From Leucaena leucocephala (lineage: Eukaryota > Streptophyta > Magnoliopsida > Fabales > Fabaceae), in assembly GCA_037074615.1 (NCBI GenBank), contig CM073562.1, positions 13,253,001 through 13,317,000 of the forward strand: a DNA stretch of 64,000 nt, in the 5' to 3' direction. Shown here piece after piece: positions 1-11,902 of the stretch. The notes under the pieces are model-generated. The model was not told the origin of the DNA, searched no databases, and saw nothing but the letters and a program-made list of their open reading frames with translations. Each line of letters begins with the position of its first letter. The first letter of the stretch is position 1. Made by a program: the position numbers and the translations under genes.

Positions 1-697
1 TCATCTATTAATATTAAATAAAATTCATGGACCTATCTATATTTAATTTTCTTACCCATAACCTTATAAATTATTTTAATCCTAATTTAACCTAGCGACA
101 TGCCCTTTTCTTTTTCTCATCTTTTAAACATTTTTATTCCCTTTTATCTTTAAATATACTAAGAGTTTTAGTTTGATTTCAAATGTGAATATAAGGTTTA
201 ATTTTTTTTTTGTATTAATTGGTTCTTTCTCATAATACCCCTATTTATTAGATTATATTTATTTTTATGTATTAATTTTTAATTTATTCATCTTATTATA
301 TGTATGCTTTCGAATATATTAATTATATAAATATTATTTGTTGAATGAATTAAGCGAAAAATGAAATTGGTCCTGACTTATAAGCAAAGCAATGCGATAG
401 ATATGAGGATTTTTTTATATTGCTTTTATAATTTTCAACCCCCAATAATAATGTGGCGAAAAACAAAAATTAATAATAATAAATTAATAATTGAAAACGA
501 AGTGGTTGAAGCTGGAGAGAGATTCTGTATTCTGTAGTTAAGAGAAGATTTATTTTTTTGTTTATTTGAAAATTTTGACATTTCTCTTTCGTTCCGACTA
601 AGAACGCGCAGCTGCAGAAGCGAGACCTTCGAGGTCAACCTGTGAGGTTCTGATTTCTCAAGCGGCGCTGCTTGCTGACTTCCGTCTCCTTCTTCCG
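1..697. other. AT-rich flank and COV1 5' leader
   Basis: No gene is visible in the first ~480 bases, which are very AT-rich. From about 500 onward the sequence becomes more GC-balanced. It probably holds the promoter-proximal DNA and 5' untranslated region of the COV1-like gene that starts at 698. No TATA box could be assigned with confidence. Confidence 0.5.
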
Positions 698-3600
698 ATG
701 GGCGATGACCAATCGCCGACCATAATGGCCAGCAGAGATAGAGATCGGGAGCTTCTCATACCGGTGGCCGGTTCCGCCCACGACGATGTCACTTCCAAGC
801 CTTCACCCTCTTCCTCCTCCGCTCATCACGCTGGCAGCGAGGTGATTGATTTATTCATTGCTTTAGGGTTTTTATTTGTCCATGTGTGCTTATTTGTTCT
901 TTGCTAGCTTTATCTAGAAATAGAAAATGATGGAAAATTCAACTATAGGTGATTAATCACGGCCTTGGTCGAATCGCCTGCTACTGTTGTGGGCATGGTT
1001 GCTGCGATTTTATGTTGAATTGAAGTTAGATTGCTTGCTGAGCACTTTTTTTTATTGAACATATCATGAGTTAAGCTGTTTTTTTTTAATCCCCCAATTA
1101 TTATCTCCCAGGCCTGTTAATGTGATGAAATCTATTGGTCGAACCCTGTAAGCAATTTTTTTTTTTCTGATTACAGTTTTAAGCAACAAGGAATAGCGAT
1201 TTCTTTCATTTATTATGGACAAGGATGTCAATTTTCACTATATTCACATCCTTATGTGTTTGAATTTATATATTTCTCACAAATTTTAATACCTGACTAA
1301 ATTTATCTCTATTTTAGTTGTATATTTTATTCCTCTCTCTTTCCGCCTTAAGTATTTTCCTGATAGATTGCAGTTTTTGTTTTGTCCCTTTGTAGACGTT
1401 TTTCAAAGTTGTTAGGAGCTGGGCGTCTAAAAAGTTCATGACCGGATGGTGCGTATTCCTGGTTCTCACGTCAAATTTATATTTTGGTATTCTTGCCTTG
1501 GACGCTTGCTATGCTATTGCTCATTCTTACATTCGCATGTGTGCTCATATGGCCTACTTAAGCTTTACTATTGTAGTTGTCAGGCTGCTTTTCCAAACTC
1601 TATTCTCTGAAATCTAAACCAAATGCGCACTAGCAGTTTTTAGTCTTCATCCATGTCCATACGTATAGAGATACATGAAATTCAGTGCTTGCAAAATTTT
1701 AGGTATGGTGCATTTTACTATGCAAAAGTTGTCTAGTTTTTCTGTGATGATAAATAACATTTCCTTAAAATCAGTCAAAAGAATGCGAGTGAGGAATTCC
1801 CCCATCACAGAGAAGACTAAAATAGAGATAAACTATGGACAGTGAAATTCAGCTTAAGTGAGCAATCTGGCACCCTTACATATTCTACAACGGATGAATA
1901 GATTAGGAGGGAGTGATGTCTTAGTGTAAGTTTGAAACTTTCTTCTTTCATCTGCCAAACAAGAAAAATTTCACCTTCATCATTTTAATGCCCGTTTATG
2001 ATGAACTTTCTTTAGTGTACCTTGATGAACTCCTACAAGCATTGAAAGTTCTTCAATTAATTTAACTTCTAAGGTTTTTTTTTTACTATTCTTCAAAAAA
2101 TAGCTGATGACCTAGGATGATTGTATACCATTTCTCGAATACGGCTATTCATGCACTTCTCATGGCAATACCAAGTAGGACCGAGCTGCTAGTTGCTTTA
2201 ATTAAAGCTGACTGTTTCATTAGACTTATACTTACCATATCAGAAAATGCATTAAATTATTCTAGTGCTCCCAAAGCTGACCATTAGTTCGTTTGCAGTG
2301 TCATTCTCTTTCCAATTGCAATAACATTCTACATAACATGGTGGTTTATTCATTTCGTGGACGGATTTTTTTCTCCTATCTATGCTCAACTTGGAATCGA
2401 TATTTTTGGTAAGTGGTTTTAGAATCTACTATATCCCTTCATATCTCATGGAACAAAAGTATGTGACAAAGTGTCTGCAAATCAGTGGTTTTTATCCGTG
2501 ATATCTTGTAATCAGCAACATTTGTCCAATGCATAAAATGTTAGACAAAAAATACTTTCTTGTACAAGGTTTTCAATGCATGGCAATTTAGTTTTCATGG
2601 CTGTGTATTGTTGTAGATATTAATTTTATGTCTACTTTAATATTTTCTGTCTAAGTCAACTTGTGTAATTCAGTGGAACAAAACTAGTGAAGTGACTAAT
2701 GGAGAATAAAATTATGGGCTCATTATTCTCTCCAACTTTTCTAGTTACTAATCATATGGCCTTCTAGTAGTAATTATGTTGCAATTATTTGCTCATACTT
2801 TTTTATCAGGCCTTGGATTCATAACTTCCATAACTTTCATCTTCTTGGTCGGGGTTTTCATGTCATCATGGTTGGGTGCATCTGTCCTGGGCCTTGGGGA
2901 GTGGTTTATCAAGCGAATGCCACTTGTACGTCATATTTATAATGCCTCCAAACAAATTAGTGCCGCTATTTCACCAGGTTTGTCTTCAAACATCTTTTGA
3001 ACTTGATTGGCATGCAATAGCTTGGGGGAGAATAATATATGTTAATATGTGTTCTTATAGATCAGAATACACAAGCCTTCAAAGAAGTAGCAATCATACG
3101 GCATCCTCGAGTTGGTGAATATGCATTTGGATTTATCACCTCTTCTGTTGTCCTTCAGGTTTCTAAAGAACTTCAATGTTACTATTTCTTTTTTAATATT
3201 TTGTATATGATTAGAATGTTTCTTCGTGTAGCTATGATGTTTATATTTTATTCTTTATTGTAATTCTGGTTGTTTTCTGACCGAGTTTTACTGGTTTGGA
3301 AGGGAATGATTGGACTTCTGAGTTGATGTGCAAATCTATGTTGCTTGTAGGATTTGCACTTCCCTAGAGACATATACTTGTGTCATCTGAATATTGTTGA
3401 GGCCTATATGCCTTTGCTTGATAAATTATAGCATTGGTATTAAATCCTACTCTTCCAGTCTTTAATATATGACTTAATTGGGGAGTTAATCTTGATCTTA
3501 AATATAAGACCTCTTTTATATATTTATCAACCTTTGCCTAGATTACCTCTACTAACATTCCTTCAACTATAATCAAGTAAGAGAGGGAGGGAGGGAGTTA

Positions 3601-4604
3601 AGGAAGATGATTAGGGTATTTTAGAAAAATCATGATATATTAACTAACTTTCTTAATCAAATTAGTTAAATATGTCCTATATTAAGAACTAGATGAGTAT
3701 TATTTAGTTTTTTTTCTTGGGAAGTCCTGTTTTAGATTGAAAACTCATTGGAAGGCTGAGCCAATTGTTATGCCCTATTATTGGGGTTCTTTTTTTTTTC
3801 CCACTGTGACATTGTGCGTTGTTAACTTGCACAATTGCATCTACTATTCTTATGCTTTTGATTGGTTTGTTCTTTAAATTCCTTGCCCTTTGTTGTTTAT
3901 CTTTAAAGCCACGTGCAATGTATCAGTTTGAGTTACTCAGATTCTTGAAGTAGCCCATAATCAAATGACATTTTTCTTAATGCCCATCCCACATGTTTAC
4001 AGTTTAGGTGTAAAACTGTTTGTACGTAAATTTTAAGCTAAAGATAAATGCCCATTGGTGAAAATTCTATTATCAGAGTTTTAAAGTTTAAGTAGCTTGT
4101 TAATTCATACGTTTTTCTCTTACAGAACTATTCTGGAGATGAAGAGCTATGTTGTGTCTATGTTCCCACGAACCATCTTTATATTGGTGACATATTTCTT
4201 GTCAACACTCGTGATGTCATTAGACCAAACTTATCCGTCCGTGAAGGAATTGGTGAGTTGTTTTGATTTCTATAGTTTCTAACTAGTCTCTTAAGTACTA
4301 TGGAACCCAGATCAAGTCAATACAAACTCATTCTCTAAGCTATCGCCCTTGGGCATAGGCTGTTTATGTATGATGGATGTATGCAACTAGGAACATGTGT
4401 GTGTGTGTTTTGCCTAAAGAACCAGGCATGGATTGATCAGACTTGGATTTGTAACATATAGCACTCGATTAGTAAATTGAAATTGTTATGAACATTGCAG
4501 AAATTGTTGTTTCTGGAGGGATGTCGATGCCGCAGATTCTGTCAATGGTGGATTCACGCGTGGTAATTAGTACGAGTGATAGAAGTAGGCCTGGCAGAAG
4601 CTGA
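698..4604 (+). CDS. COV1: COV1/LCV-family protein (DUF502 membrane protein)
   Basis: Seven exons can be joined with GT-AG introns: 698-841, 1396-1448, 2299-2408, 2810-2977, 3061-3158, 4126-4252 and 4501-4604, giving 267 residues. The N-terminus (MASRDRDRELLIP near residue 10) followed by a Ser-rich stretch, then SKKFMTGC, WWFIHFVDGFFSPIY, SSWLGASVLGLGEWFIKRMP, HIYNASKQIS and the C-terminal SGGMSMPQIL are hallmarks of Arabidopsis COV1 and LCV1. Two hydrophobic segments (the VILFPIAITFYITWW and GFITSITFIFLVGVF regions) indicate an integral membrane protein. COV1 restricts vascular tissue differentiation in stems, and family members are reported at the trans-Golgi. COV1 and LCV1 cannot be told apart here. 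A consensus-like GTAAGA lies four bases after the stop, so splicing within the 3' UTR is possible. Intron 5 carries a Stowaway-like MITE. Confidence 0.93.
3450..3697. mobile_element. Stowaway-like MITE in COV1 intron 5
   Basis: The 248-bp AT-rich segment is bounded by TA dinucleotides (3448-3449 and 3698-3699). Its ends CTCTTCCAGTC and, reverse-complemented, CTCATCTAGTTC form imperfect inverted repeats like those of Tc1/mariner-derived Stowaway MITEs. A diverged copy in the opposite orientation lies near 15650-15864. The element is non-coding and sits in the long intron between exons 5 and 6. Confidence 0.65.
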
Positions 4605-5001
4605 GAGGTAAGAGTTGTTCTGCTGCTACGTTCGCTTATTCCACATGGAGCCATCAGATAAGGCTATAATGCACTCACTATGCGTTTTGGAATGGAAATT
4701 TGGAATTATTTGATTTATGAGAAAGGGTTTCAGATTCTGATGGCACTTGTAACATTACATTCTTTCCTTTGTAATATAATGTAGAATTTATTAGGCGTTT
4801 GCTGGGGAGTCTTGTTTCAGACTGGTGCCCTACAGTAAAAATTGCGTTTTCCTGTTTCAACGTTTTTGGTATTTTTTAATTGAGGCAAACTTTTTATTTT
4901 TAATCTTAAAAATTGAGTTAGATTAATCTGAGACTGGGCATGGTGTACGAAAAATGGGTTTTGAGGAAAAGGGAAAATTATATTAGAAACGGGTTGGGTT
5001 G

Positions 5002-5002
<1 letters not shown>

Positions 5003-5043
<41 letters not shown>
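5003..5043. repeat. (TA)n microsatellite
   Basis: About 40 bases of uninterrupted TA dinucleotides lie ~0.4 kb downstream of the COV1-like stop. Such tracts are length-polymorphic in plants. Confidence 0.95.
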
Positions 5044-5047
<4 letters not shown>

Positions 5048-6109
5048 AGTATTTTCATTCTTAACATTTTAATTTTCATTTTATACTAAATAGAACTTTA
5101 AAAGTGCATATAAAATAATATATAAATTTAAGTAAAAAAAACTGAATTTCAAGAAGCTTTTTGATTAAATGAGATTGATTTTGCATTTTCTGGTGCAATT
5201 AATACACCTAATTTTTGTATAAAAATAAACTCTGTTAAAAGGAAATAGTCTTTTGCTCTTTATACTTGAATTTTGATTTCGTCATTGGCGAAAGATACTA
5301 CTTTTAACCTTACCAAAAACAAAATATCCAAGTTATCATTTTAATTAACGTTCAACTCTGAACTGGGCAGTGGTGAAAAAAAAAACGAAACCAATGTAAT
5401 TAGCCTGATGTAAGAATATTTTTTTTTAATTTTTAATATAAGATCTAATTATTAAAAAATTAATTTGTCAAAAATATTTGACATTTTTTATGTTTATTGA
5501 ATTTTTACTAATCACTAATAATCATACTATCTCAATAATAAGGAATTAAGTGACGTGTGTCCCATAACTCACATGAGACCATGTCACATGCATGCATCGC
5601 CATGGATATGAATCACAGAAAAAGGACGAATTCCAAGCAAATAAATATAACTGGGTATCAGCTTTTAAACTTGAAGGAAGGAAGGACATGGCACTTTTCA
5701 TTCAACAATTTGAAGTTTGTTGTTTGCTTCAAGCTATGTTATTGGTATACATGTCATGACAATAATGATTTTCTCATATTTAAGTAGTTTTTTTTTTGGT
5801 TAGGTAAATGTATCAGCTATTAGAGGTACTATAGAATATTAAATGTTCCAATAGATTATTGGGCCTAACATCTACATTAAAGTCACACCTAAAAAGATTA
5901 TAATTCTTTGTGCAATTACCCATTGCCTAAGTGTTCAATTGATGAAAGGATGGAGTATATGACTATTTAGAGTGTATTCAATTCCTAAGGAGTATCACTT
6001 TATTGTGGTTTCAATCGCAGAGTTTTTGAATATATCCTAACTCCTAGATATCTAGGTTTATACCTGAGGATAATAGACAGTTTGTCATGCCTAACATTAG
6101 TATCACTTA
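5044..6109. other. Intergenic, no gene seen
   Basis: The interval between the TA repeat and the Harbinger target site is AT-rich. Its short open frames have no recognisable domain or codon pattern. The last three bases (6107-6109, TTA) are the left target-site duplication of the Harbinger element. Confidence 0.6.
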
Positions 6110-7495
6110 GTGTGTGTTTGGCAGCCACGTTTAGGAATAGATTTTGCTTCAAACCATGGTTTCACTGAATGAATGCCAAACAGTGTGAAACTTTCAAAAA
6201 TCGATTATGCATCACAAACCATGGTTTGAAGAATCAAACCATGGTTTCAAAAAAATTTATCATACTGCAGCTTTTGCAACAGTGTTAGCATGTTACCGTT
6301 GGCAGCTTTTTCTCTTTCTTCGTGTTTCCTCTGTCCAGGCGAAGTTTTTCTACCCTCTTCTCTCCTGCGCTTCCACCTTCGAACCAGCGTCGCTGCGCTT
6401 TCACCATGCGCTTGTCTGCAAGCCTTCCGTCCCGAGCAGGCTGCGCTTTCAGTGCTCTGCTTCTTCCGCCCTGCCTAGCTCGCCTCTGATTCCATCCTGC
6501 CTCTTCAGTGTGGGCTGTCCCGATCTGCTCTCATAAACCCATCTGAAGACATTGTCGGTGCCGTGCCTTGCCGTGTCGTCGCTTGGACTCGATCTCCAGC
6601 GACAGTTTTGCGCTTTGTGTTTTTGTTCCTCCCTCTGCGCCGCTGCGTTTCTGCTCCTCTTTGAAGCAACAAATCTGTATTAGAGGTCCAACATCGCTGT
6701 GCTCTCAACAATTATCCTCCCTGCATCTAGAGTTCCAGCATAGCTGTGCTCTCCTTAGCAGTTATCCTCCCTGCATCTTCACTCTCCAGGTTTTTTCGTC
6801 TTCTCCTTTGTGGTTCAATTCGTTCTGTTTTTGCTTCTTAATACAGATTTGTTGCTTCAAATATACTTGAAATCTGCTTCTTGTACTTTCTTTTAACAAA
6901 TTTCTGCTTCAAATCTGCTACCTATGTGTGTGTGTGTTCTTTTTTCAAAGATTTATAGTTCAAAACTGCTGCTTTTGTGTGCGTCTGTGTGTGTTTCCCT
7001 TAGATCTTTGCTTCATCCTGTTGTGTTTTTGTTTGTACTTGTTACCTAAAGATCATGTACATTTTCTATAATTTAAATTGTGTTGAAAGCATTAAAAGAA
7101 TAAAAGTAAATATTGTGTACCGCGAGATCAGTGCAACTTTAGTTTCCACTTTGTTTCCACTTTCATAAGTTGTTTGTTTGTTATATGGGGACATTGATCA
7201 TTATAGGTTGGAGAATAATGAATGACAGTGTTGGAGAATAATAACAGTGTTGGTTCATTGCTATGCTTCAATGGAGTGTTTGTTTGGATATGCTTATAGT
7301 TTGAAATGATTTTGTGCTGCAAGAGTGTGTGTTCTGTGCTGATGTTGTGGAGATCACATTTTTAAATTTTGGGGTTTCCTGAATACACAGTTATATATAA
7401 TGTGTGAATCGTGTGTGAAGTGTTGTTATGTGCGTGCCATGATGCTGTTCATTAGAAGATTGTGAAAATTAATTATTTCACTTGTGTCTAGTTCA

Positions 7496-8550
7496 ATGGG
7501 GAAGGATAAATGTAAAGCTTCATGGGATGCCAGCACCACTAAGGTGTTTATTGACCTCTGTATTGAACAACTTCGCAAAGGTGATAGAAAGGGTACTGTG
7601 TATACAAAAAAAGCATGGGCCAACATTTGTGATGGGTTCACAGCAAGGACTGGAAAAGTCTATGAGAAAATACAGTTTAAAAACAAGTATGACTCCCTAC
7701 GAAAGGAATGGCAGATGTGGAATAAATTGATTAATGAGACAGGTATAGGTTGGAATATGGAGCAGAATACAGTACAAGCGGAAGATGAGTGGTGGGAAAA
7801 GAAAAAATTGGTATGACAAGGATATTTTGATGATACGCTCTATTTTCAACCCGTATGACATATAATTGTCATTTATGATTGTTGTTATATGTGCAGGAAA
7901 ATCCACAATATGAGAAATTTAGAACAAAAGGTCTCTCGTTCGAGGCGGAGTTAGATGAACTGTTCAGTAATGTGGCAGCCACAGGGACAAATGCATGGGC
8001 ACCATCATCCATGACACTTCCACCACAACAGACAACAGGATACGACAATGATGATAATATAGATATGGAAGAAGGGTCGGGAGATAGCGATGAAGTTTTG
8101 GAGGCTCAAACAGGCATAAGTGGGGATATCAATCGAATGACGTTCACTAAATCTCAAGGGACCAGTGGTGAAGGTAGCGTGAGGGGGAAGGAGCCAATAT
8201 CTAGAAGCAACTCATTAGGGGTTAGGAAGAGGAGTGCAGGGATGAAAAAGAAGAAGAAAGGACCTGCATCAACTAGGATAGCAGATGCACTAAGTGAAAT
8301 TGTTGATTTAACTAAGGCAGAGGTCGAACATGCTCACAAAACGGCAGATGAAGCATCTGCTAACATACCATCTATTACGGAAGTCATGACACACCTAAGG
8401 CAACTTGATGAAGTTGTCGCTGATGATGATTGGTTTGTACGATGCGGAAAACTCATGCTAGATCCTGCAATGAGGGAAATGTATGCTTCACTAATGGGAA
8501 CGAAGAAGCAACTGTTACTAATGTTACGGCACTTATGTTATGGAGATTGA
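7496..8550 (+). CDS. Harbinger ORF1: Myb/SANT-like DNA-binding protein
   Basis: Two exons (7496-7810 and 7897-8550, GT-AG intron) encode 322 residues. The N-terminal half (about residues 8-100) has the three-Trp pattern of Myb/SANT-like domains of the Myb_DNA-bind_3 type: ASWDASTTKVFIDLC, then KKAWANICDGF, then the helix with KNKYDSLRKEWQMW. The middle is acidic and Ser-rich, a Lys-rich stretch follows near residue 230, and the C-terminus is alpha-helical in character. In PIF/Harbinger elements this protein works with the transposase in end binding and nuclear import. The start at 7496 gives MGKDK; upstream codons in the same frame lack an ATG. The protein lies ~180 bp before the transposase gene. 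Confidence 0.88.
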
Positions 8551-8727
8551 GACATTAATGTTATGACTATTTATGCATGCGTGTTGTATGTATGGACATA
8601 TTTATGACTATTAATGACTATTTTCGCTATTTTCGTATTATTTTCTTTGCATTTTATGATAGTCATTTCATAACGATCACCGTATTCAGTGAATTAATTA
8701 AGCTCTCTCTGCACAGGTTAAACAAGT

Positions 8728-10013
8728 ATGGGGGACGAAAAACAAAACTTGCCCGAAGCTTATAAGCGACGGTTAAAGAGGATTAAAAAACTTGGCAAAT
8801 TGGTTGGCAGTTATACAGCACAATATTTGTCTAAACAACCAATTCGCACTAGTGATCACACAGGTAGCAAATGGGTCGATGAAGTATTATGCGGTCATCC
8901 GAAGCGTTGTTACGAACAGTTCAGAATGGAACCACGTGTGTTCTTCGACCTTGGCATTGCATTGCAGCAACAAGGGCTTAAACAAAGTCAGAACGTTGGA
9001 ATACATGAAAAGGTAGCAATTTTTTTGAATATTGTTGGACACGGGGAGACCAGTAGGATGATGCAAGAAAGGTTTCAACACTCAGGAGAGACGATTCACA
9101 GACACTTTCATGATGTCTTATTATCTTGTTGTGGACTTGCAATTTCAATCATCAAACCCCAAGATCCAATGTTTCAAAATGTGCATAGCAAAATCAAACT
9201 TGACCCTCGATATTGGCCATTTTTCAAAAATGCGATTGGAGCGATCGATGGCACACATATTCCTTGCATCGTCAATTCCAATGAACAAGCGAAATATATT
9301 GGTAGAAAGGGCTTCACGTCTCAAAATGTAATGGCGGTTTGTGATTGGGACATGTGCTTTACCTTTGTCTTGGCTGGATGGGAAGGCACTGCACATGATG
9401 CCCGTATATTCAGTCATGCCTTGACAACTCCTTCAATGAACTTCCCTCATCCGCCTCAAGGTATGTTTGTAATATGTTCAATTGATTTCTTTTTATATGT
9501 GCATATAAATATTCAAAATAATAACTTATCTTTCATGCAGGTAAATATTATTTGGTTGATGCCGGTTATCCAACACCAATTGGATACCTAGGTCCATACC
9601 GACGTGAGCGTTACCATCTTCCTGATTTTCGACGGTCAGCTAGATTGGTGAACCCTAATGAAGTTTTCAATTATGCCCACTCAAGTTTGAGATGCACGAT
9701 AGAAAGAACTTTTGGGGTATGGAAAAATAAGTTCGCAATATTACAACGCATGCGCAGCTACGACTATCAAACACAAGTGAAGATTGTTTGTACAACGATG
9801 GTAATACACAATTTCATTAGAAAAACCTCCATTACTGACCCAGATTTCGCGTCAGAGGACGAAGATGATGATGATCCACTGCAAGATGATGATGGCGATG
9901 ATGAGTGTGACTTTTCACAGATATCTTTATCTATAACCTCCTCATCTGAAATGGCTCGTTGTCGTGATTTCATACGAGATCAACTTATTTATTATAGACA
10001 AGACCAACAGTAG
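8728..10013 (+). CDS. PIF/Harbinger DDE transposase (HARBI1-like)
   Basis: Two exons (8728-9460 and 9541-10013) encode 401 residues, the usual length for plant Harbinger transposases. The DDE_Tnp_4 nuclease features are visible: the first Asp in AIGAIDGTHIPC, the second in GTAHDARIF, and the Glu in RCTIERTFGVWKNKF. The conserved LVDAGYP and GPYRRERYHL blocks lie between the second and third. An N-terminal basic segment and a helix-turn-helix-like region (HEKVAIFLNIVGHGE) precede the catalytic core, and the C-terminus is very acidic (a run of Asp/Glu after residue ~335). The intron removes 80 bp and restores the frame. The protein would cut and paste this element and related MITEs at TTA/TAA sites. 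No frameshift or premature stop is seen, so activity is possible but unproven. Confidence 0.93.
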
Positions 10014-10739
10014 TACATTTTATATTTATTTTATGCCCCCTGCAACACCCAACTAATGAAATTTAATTGTTCCTTAATCGTGCAACATCAGATCTCTATG
10101 TTAATCAATCGTATTATATGTTTCTCATTTGTACATACATATATTAAAATATTATATAATTTTTTAAATTATCCACACAAATTAAATTAAAAAGTACTAT
10201 TTCAGTGGGAAGAAAATTAAAATTCAAGTCAATATTGTAAATTTTTACCTTGGTCAAATACATATATATAGTATTAATTTTTAATCACTTAAATGGAAAA
10301 ATTGAAAATCAAATTTATTCTTTATGTAATTATGATATTAGTTTATGTCCTTTTTAGTAAATTACCTATGCAAAAGTGATTATGTTATTATTCATCCAAA
10401 CATCTCTAATTTTTAAAATCACTTTTTTCCCAGAATCTATTCTCCCCATAATCTATTCTTCAGAATCTATTCTCCCCATAATCTATTCTCGAAAAGCTAA
10501 TCCAAACACACCCTTAGGAGAAAAGGTGGATTGTGGTTAAGTTTAACCCTTTTTCAAAAAAAATTTATACAAAAAAATAATTCTGTGCAATTAATTGGAT
10601 ATTTTAAAAATTTATATATTTAAGAGATAAAATAAATTAAAATTTTATATTTAAAATTAAAATATTTTTTTTGTTAGATCATATGTATAAAGATGGAGAT
10701 AATAAATAGTGTAGACTGAATTAGAGCAATATTCTGGAG

Positions 10740-11026
10740 AAAACATAACCGTTCCTCTTTTGTATTAAAGTCGTCTTCTATATGCCAGTGTGCTTCAAAA
10801 CATCTTCCACGGAGTCTCTTCCCAACCCACCATAATAATCGATGAGTTCAAACATCTCGTTAGCAACCAAATCCACGACACCGCACACACTTATTTGGGC
10901 GAAGTTAGACAACCTGATGCGGAAAAAGGATTTGAGATCGATCACCGTGGGCATGTTCAAGGGTATCAACTTCAAATGGGTCTTTGTTTGCATGGAGATT
11001 TGAGTCCAAAAGGAGGGAATCGTTGA
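10740..11026 (+). pseudogene. BCS1-like AAA-ATPase N-terminal fragment
   Basis: A frame running through TIIIDEFKHLVSNQIHDTAH, then TYLGE, resembles the N-terminal AAA-associated domain of plant BCS1-like (AAA-ATPase, ASD-type) proteins, where a segment of the form IDEFxGxxxNxIYEAAxxYL is typical. No Walker motifs follow, and the frame stops at 11026. It therefore looks like a truncated relic. Two further relics of the same domain occur at 24.5 and 26.3 kb. Confidence 0.55.
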
Positions 11027-11442
11027 AACGAAAGCTCGTTTTTTCTGAAGCTAAGACGTGGTTCTGCTCTCATTGGTGCTCTCGCTTTTCATCTTTTCCT
11101 CGAGCAATTTTCCGCCTCAGTCTTCATGTTTCATGGAGATGGTAAGATAGGTTTCAATAGAAGAGGAAAAGAAGAAGGCCATTTTTGGACTATTGAAGTG
11201 AGTGCAAAAGATCATGGCGTTGGATGCAGGGGAGATGCGCTACATTAATAATATTAGCATAAATAAATCATCATCACAATACAAAAACCATATATATGCA
11301 GGCAAATATATTGACCAATAACTACACATGATATATTCTTTTCTCTCTATATATATTTTAAAAAAGTGAACACAACTGCTTGAAATTACAAATGAAATTA
11401 AACATACAACTTCCCATTTACAAAGAACTTCACATGCCCTTA

Positions 11443-11899
11443 GGCATTGTTTGGTATAAGGAATTTGGAGGAGAGGGGAGAGGAAGGGAGAGATTTTGCT
11501 CCCCTCCCCTTGTTTGGCTCCAAAAAATATTTAGGAATTTTCCCTCCCCTCCTCAACTTTGCCTCCCCTCCAAATTTGGGGGAATTTGGAGGGGAGAGAT
11601 GAAATTATTATTTTATAATATTAATATACCCATAATTTTTTTAATATCTCAATATTATCCCTATATTATATTTTATTAAAATATTCTATAAAATAATATA
11701 AGATAAATTTATTTATATAAAAATATTTTCCCTCTTTTTCCTTCCTGAACCAAACAAGGTAATATAAAAATCCCTCCCCTCCCTTCTCTTAATCTTAATC
11801 CAAACAAGGTAATAATAAAATCCCTCTCCTTTCCTTCCTTCCCTTTCCCTCTATTAAAATCCTTCCCCTCCCCTTCCCTCTATTGAGCCAAACATACCC
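11443..11899. mobile_element. Tourist/Harbinger-type MITE
   Basis: A 457-bp non-coding element is flanked by TTA duplications (11440-11442 and 11900-11902). Its ends GGCATTGTTTGG and, reverse-complemented, GGGTATGTTTGG are inverted repeats in the Harbinger style. The body alternates purine-rich blocks (GGAGGGGAG) with their pyrimidine complements (CTCCCCTCC), so it can fold on itself. The body differs from the element at 6110, suggesting another Harbinger-related MITE family. Confidence 0.75.
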
Positions 11900-11902
11900 T
11901 TA

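Larger units (their letters stand above)
6110..10513 (+). mobile_element. PIF/Harbinger DNA transposon, complete
   Basis: The 4404-bp element is flanked by the duplicated trinucleotide TTA (6107-6109 and 10514-10516), the usual PIF/Harbinger target site. The left terminus GTGTGTGTTTGG and the reverse-complemented right terminus GGGTGTGTTTGG are inverted repeats with one mismatch. The left end carries three copies of the palindromic motif CAAACCATGGTTT(G) (near 6152, 6214 and 6236). The right end carries repeated AGAATCTATTCT units (about 10430-10490). Both genes expected of an autonomous element are present on the same strand: a Myb/SANT-like accessory protein and a DDE transposase, each with one intron and no visible disabling change. 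The first ~1.3 kb, including a C- and T-rich stretch at 6290-6800, seems to be leader sequence. Confidence 0.92.

Noticed and set aside
698..907. A 69-residue protein from the first COV1 exon
   Set aside because: The frame reads through a consensus GT donor at 842 into an intron. The real protein continues in exon 2.
6207..6870. Open frames of 62-109 codons in the Harbinger 5' part
   Set aside because: They overlap in several frames of a C/T-rich leader, have no domain, and lie outside the two known gene positions of Harbinger elements.
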